Below, piece by piece: positions 60,152 to 64,000 of a stretch of DNA of 64,000 bases. Source of the stretch: Eutypa lata (taxonomy: Eukaryota > Ascomycota > Sordariomycetes > Xylariales > Diatrypaceae). The notes under the pieces are model-generated. The model worked only from the letters and a program-made list of their open reading frames with translations. It made no database searches and had not been told where the DNA came from. The position numbers and the translations under genes were made by a program. The stretch covers positions 1,550,001 through 1,614,000 of the forward strand of contig JAKULF010000011.1 of assembly GCA_022661535.1 (NCBI GenBank). Direction: 5' to 3'. The stretch's first letter is position 1, and each line of letters opens with the position of its first letter.

Positions 60152-62393
60152 CTAATCCTCCGCGGTCCAGTCCCAGCTTGACGCCGTGAAAACGTCCCTC
60201 GCGAACTTATCCGCACCCATGGCGTTCTCGAACCTCAGCCTCTGGTCGCCGAGCAGCGACCGCGTGAAGCGGAAGGGCTTCGAACCGGCGTCATCCGCAT
60301 CGGCGCGGGCATCCTGCCAGCGCGAAGAACCACCACCACCACCGCCATAACCATAACCATAACCAGCATCGGCACCCCCCGGCATCCAAGCGGCGTTAGC
60401 GCGATCCCTCCTCCAGGCCGCCCTGGAGATGGGCACGGAGCCAGCGGACAGCAGGCCGCGGACGAAGTCGAGGACGGGCAGCAGGCGGGTGCGCAGGCCG
60501 CAGTTGTGGTGGTGCTTGTCGATCTGGTAGGCGGGGCACTGGCGCAGGGCGGCGAGCAGGGCGTCGACGGGGGCCAGGGCGGCGTCGTCCGTCGTCGTCG
60601 CCAGGGCGTCGAGCGAGCGCGGCGAGAAGTCCGTCAGGTGCAGCAGCCGCTTGTGCAGCAGGAACTTGACCATCTCGCCCAGCTGGTACGAGTCGCAGGC
60701 CGCGCTCGAGTCGTACCCCAGCTTGCACTGCCGCCCCGTGGCCCGCGGCGTCGAGTACAGCCGCAGGAAGTGCTGCGGGATCGACGCCACCGTGTTGAGG
60801 ATCGTGTGCCGCCGGTGTTGGAGTTCTTCTGTTTTTGGGGGGAAAGAGAAGCAGAGGGTTTGAGTTAGGTTATGTTATGTTATGTTATGTTAATTAGGGG
60901 GTTGAGGTTTGTACTATGTGAAGATGGTGTGGGGGACGGGGGTTGAGGGGTGGTTGATGTTGTACAGGGTAGCTAGATAGCTTTCAGGAGAGTAGGGATG
61001 ATATTTGAATGGTGATGTGGGTATATAGTAATAAAAGGGGTTATAGCTACAATGAATTTCGGGAGGAGTGATGAAACGGATACTAAACGAAACGAAACTC
61101 ACGTTCAAGTCCATCAGGAAGATACCACCAACTCGCGCCCATTGCGCCTCCATCACCCCCAACCTCTCCTCCTTCCCCCTCTTCTTCATCAGCTCCAAAG
61201 GCACTCCACTGACAAGACCCGTTCAATATCAACTCCTTCGTGGCATTCTGAAACCGCATCGGCAGGTCCAGCAGCCACGCGACCAGAATCTTCTGCCGCA
61301 ACAATTCTTCTGTACCGCGGCTCATGCTCGGCGCCATGGCGGCGGCGTCCCCGTCTCTAGCTACCGTGGCAGCTGTCGTCGACGGCAGTGGTGGCCCTCC
61401 CTTCATCGACTTACCGCCCGTGGCAGCAGCAATGGACGAGTGGCTGGTGACGGGCCACCTGACTTTCGGACCGGCGCTCGTCAGCCACCGCGACACTGCC
61501 GCCGTGCAGTCGAAGCGGTCCGCGAGCACTGCTAGCGTCACCACGAACGGCATACCTACTACTGGCGCCGCGGAGGTGACTTGCTTCTGTTGTTGTTTCT
61601 GCGGTGTCAATCGTTGCTTCTGTTTCTGCTTCTGCTGGTGTTGCTGGCGCGAGCCATTCACGGCTCCTTTGCCCCCACCAGCACCTTTAGTAGGGGTCGT
61701 AGTAACAGCAGTAGTAGGAGTAGCGACGGTAGTGGTCGCGCTCTTCTTCTTCGCATCCTTTCCATCGCCGTCCTTTACCCCTTCTCCTTCCCCTTTCCCA
61801 TTTCCGTTCACATCCCCTCCAAGCGCACTCACCTCCCGCCCATGCAAAATCCTCAACAAATCGGCAAACACCCCCTCGCGGCCCGCATACCGGGTAGCCT
61901 CATCATCATCAACGATGCCGACCCTCGGCAGATCCCGCGGTTCGGCGCTCCCGGGCTCCACACCACGGGCCGCCAGCCGCTCCAGCGCCGCGGCCACGTC
62001 CCGCGCCTCCCGGAACTGTGAGGTCTCGACATCGAGAAGCTTCGCGAAGTACCGCGAGTGTTGCCGGAGCTGGGCCCGGTCGACGCGGAAGGCGAGACGG
62101 ACTCGGGCCGCGCTTGGCGGTAGAGGCGGAGCTTGGCCGGTTAGTCTAGCGTTGGTGGTGGTGGTGGTAAGGTTGGCCTTCCGGGCTGCGGCGGTGGCAG
62201 CCTTGAGCGTGCTTTTTGACGTCTCGAATGTTACGTCTAGCAGGAGATCTCCGGTTGGGTCGATGAGGATCACGTGTGGGAGATCTTGTTGTGTACTGTT
62301 GTTGCTGCTGCTGCTGCTGCCGGTGTTGCCATCATGATGCGGCGGTTCGGATGATTGGGACCCGGCGGCTTCGGAGGCGGTGGCGTCGTCCAT
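60152..62393 (-). CDS. BTB/POZ-like domain protein with low-complexity inserts
   Basis: Two exons, 62393-61103 and 60828-60152, join (phase 1; donor GTGAGT, acceptor AACAG) to 655 aa. After a Ser/Asn-rich N-terminus the sequence reads LPHVILIDPTGDLLLDVTFE, then VRLAFRVDRAQLRQHSRYFAKLLDV. This resembles the start of fungal BTB-domain proteins, where a partner-binding POZ fold is expected. The fold is interrupted by a long Lys/Gly/Gln-rich low-complexity insert at about residues 200-275 before PFVVTLAVLADRFDC. The second exon holds RFEN-type conserved residues and ends SSWDWTAED. The intron is 274 nt, far longer than others here. Molecular role is unknown; many such fungal proteins are uncharacterised. 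Confidence 0.82.
60868..60894. repeat. Pentanucleotide GTTAT repeat inside an intron
   Basis: About four to five tandem copies of GTTAT lie inside the 274-nt intron of the BTB-like gene and may account for part of its unusual length. Confidence 0.8.
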
Positions 62394-63305
62394 GCTGCGG
62401 TCTGTCTCCGGTGTGAGGCAATACCTTGAATATGCGAGTAGAGGTGGTCATCAGCTCTGTTAATACTAAATTTTATATGGTAGATTCAATGACGGTGTTT
62501 TTTAATGTGAGTATTTTGGTCTTGAAGTTCTTGATACTAGATGTTGTAATTGTGAGAAGTATGTAGCTTTTACCATGTGCATACGTACATATGTGGGGTG
62601 CACCGGAGTTGTCTTTCTAAGCAGCCTTGAGCGCCGACATCCCTATAAAAGGTATTCTAATTTGCAACAAAGTGAATGACACTGAAGTAGGGCTTCATAA
62701 AATACTAAACATATCTTTCTTTGACGAATGTTTTTACAGTTTCTACCACTGTTTATTGGCTATAAAAATCTGATGTCATAATCTAGTGGCAAGCTGGACA
62801 TAAGTAGCGGGGTTCTCTACTCAGATGTTATATGGGTCAGTGTTGATGGTAGTGAGAGTCAAACTCCCAGCTGTTCCTTGATAGCTTCGGCTATAATCAG
62901 CAACAAATCTCTTCACTTCTCTTTCATTACATATACTATTAAATGTTCTATGAGGCTTTATATAATCACATGAAATTAGGCCTAAGACAGAATGCACGGC
63001 TAACTACTTAACCGCCTAACAAATCAATGAGATCACGTAATTTCAGCACTTATCAAGATTTGACATCGTCACTCTTTGTTTTATTATATTATCTCCCTTG
63101 AACCGCACGAATCTTCCATGGTCATTGCGCTCTACTCAAACCAACTCCGGTGAGATAGCTAGATAATCTGCCGCTTTGAACTGGGGTTGGGCTAGACATG
63201 TCGAATGTGAACGATGTCCTCAGAGCGCTTCACCTGGGGTTTTCGTCATTATAAGCCATGCCGTCGAAATCCGACATCTGTTGTTCGATATTAGCCTCGT
63301 GTTCA
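62394..63305. other. Intergenic, nothing recognised
   Basis: This is AT-rich sequence between the 5' end of the BTB-like gene and the 3' end of the iron permease gene, both on the minus strand. No gene or repeat was supported. Confidence 0.45.
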
Positions 63306-64000
63306 CTACTTGCTGTCCTGGGGCACTACTAATGTCGTCTGTTCCGTGGCGCCGGCGGGCCGTTCATTTCGGTGAGCATCTGCGGTTTCTTCGGACGAAT
63401 GCTGCTGGGGGTCGGGGCTAGTCGAACCCTTCTTCGCCTTAAAGAGTGGCCAATTGCCTTTCACCTCGCGGTATCTCATGGCGAAAAAGGAGAGCATGAT
63501 GACGATCCAGTAGACGTTGTATGAGATGACCGATCCGTATGTGGCCGAGTTGGTCCATCCGAGGATGGCGTTGAAGATCCCCCAACCTCCGCCTCCGTTC
63601 AGCTCCGGGCTGCAGCACTAGTAATCACTGTAAACACCGAGTTCTTAATAGGGGGTTGGAATATTCAACTCACATTAACATGCCATACGCTCTTGTCAAT
63701 GTCATATGAACCTGGTCCATCTCCCAATCTGTACAACTCAAGGTTAGTAACTACCTACTTATCTGACCTGCCAAGACGAAAAATCATCCCAGAGAAAGTG
63801 AATCAATGAGATATTTTCAGAGTCTTGCGGTGAAGACACAAGGGATGACGGTGGCGGATGACTTACTCAGCAGCGTCACCACCGACGATATTGTTCCAGT
63901 TTTGTGCTTCAAGATACCATACTCCCCTTGAGAACAACCCGGCGGCGACCAGGTATAGCAAACAGGTCGAAGCGATCAAGAAGTATTGCAACTTGGCAGT
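63306..64000 (-). CDS. ftr1: High-affinity iron permease Ftr1, C-terminal part (partial)
   Basis: The gene enters from the right edge. Visible exons are 64000-63867, 63728-63674 and 63617-63306, joined in phase (donors GTAAGT and GTGAGT, acceptors ACAG and CTAG). They encode [43 protein letters not shown], then [33 protein letters not shown] and [19 protein letters not shown]. These are hallmark late helices and loops of the fungal Ftr1 permease, which takes up iron oxidised by a multicopper oxidase at the plasma membrane. The N-terminal REGLE motifs lie beyond the window. The hydrophilic tail ends VVPQDSK. An adjacent ferroxidase gene is common in fungi but cannot be seen here. Confidence 0.93.

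Noticed and set aside
61324..62337. Plus-strand open frame of 337 codons
   Set aside because: It is antisense to the GC-rich BTB-like exon, Ser/Ala/Arg-rich, without domains.

Overview
The window is nuclear DNA from a filamentous ascomycete (Pezizomycotina, probably a Sordariomycete; the class is an inference). The genes carry many short introns, mostly 48-90 nt, with GTRAGT-type donors and CTAAC-like branch points. The gene set is fungal: F1-ATPase beta, SF3b subunit 2, Sly41, Vps24, p23, a SUZ12 homologue, an Ftr1 iron permease and a NACHT-type STAND receptor. Intergenic DNA is long, AT-rich and holds decayed sequence. No CRISPR array, rRNA or operon was seen.

Layout. 1-1.3 kb: DUF7025/AAA ATPase (-), running off the left edge. 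1.8-3.3 kb: a broken fungal STAND-like gene (+). 5.2-7.6 kb: nuclear-looking LRR/F-box-like protein (-). 7.6-11.3 kb: gene-free AT-rich DNA. 11.3-13.6 kb: SUZ12-type Polycomb subunit (+). 15.6-18.7 kb: 12-exon sugar transporter (-). 20.4-21.3 kb: LTR retrotransposon remnant (-). 24.1-25.6 kb: epoxide hydrolase (-). 26.0-27.1 kb: fructosamine/ketosamine kinase (-). 27.4-32.2 kb: alpha/beta-hydrolase-NACHT-WD40-like STAND protein (+) with a suspicious in-frame stop. 35.7-36.5 kb: secreted Thr/Ser-rich protein (+). 37.5-39.4 kb: coiled-coil protein with a 15-bp minisatellite (-). 40.4-42.2 kb: SF3b2/Cus1 (-), divergent from Sly41 (+, 43.3-45.1 kb). 46.1-48.1 kb: ATP synthase beta (+). 50.2-53.1 kb: TPR-DUF4470 protein (-). 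55.9-56.9 kb: p23 co-chaperone (-). 59.0-59.8 kb: Vps24 (+). 60.2-62.4 kb: BTB-like protein (-). 63.3-64.0 kb: 3' part of an Ftr1 iron permease (-).

The genes do not form an obvious metabolic cluster. Housekeeping genes (40-63 kb) are compact and intact. The left half mixes ordinary genes with accessory or decaying material: a pseudogenised STAND-like gene, a retroelement fragment, tRNA-like relics and a lineage-specific STAND receptor. Exon coordinates were derived by hand from reading frame, splice sites and family continuity, and all need transcript confirmation.
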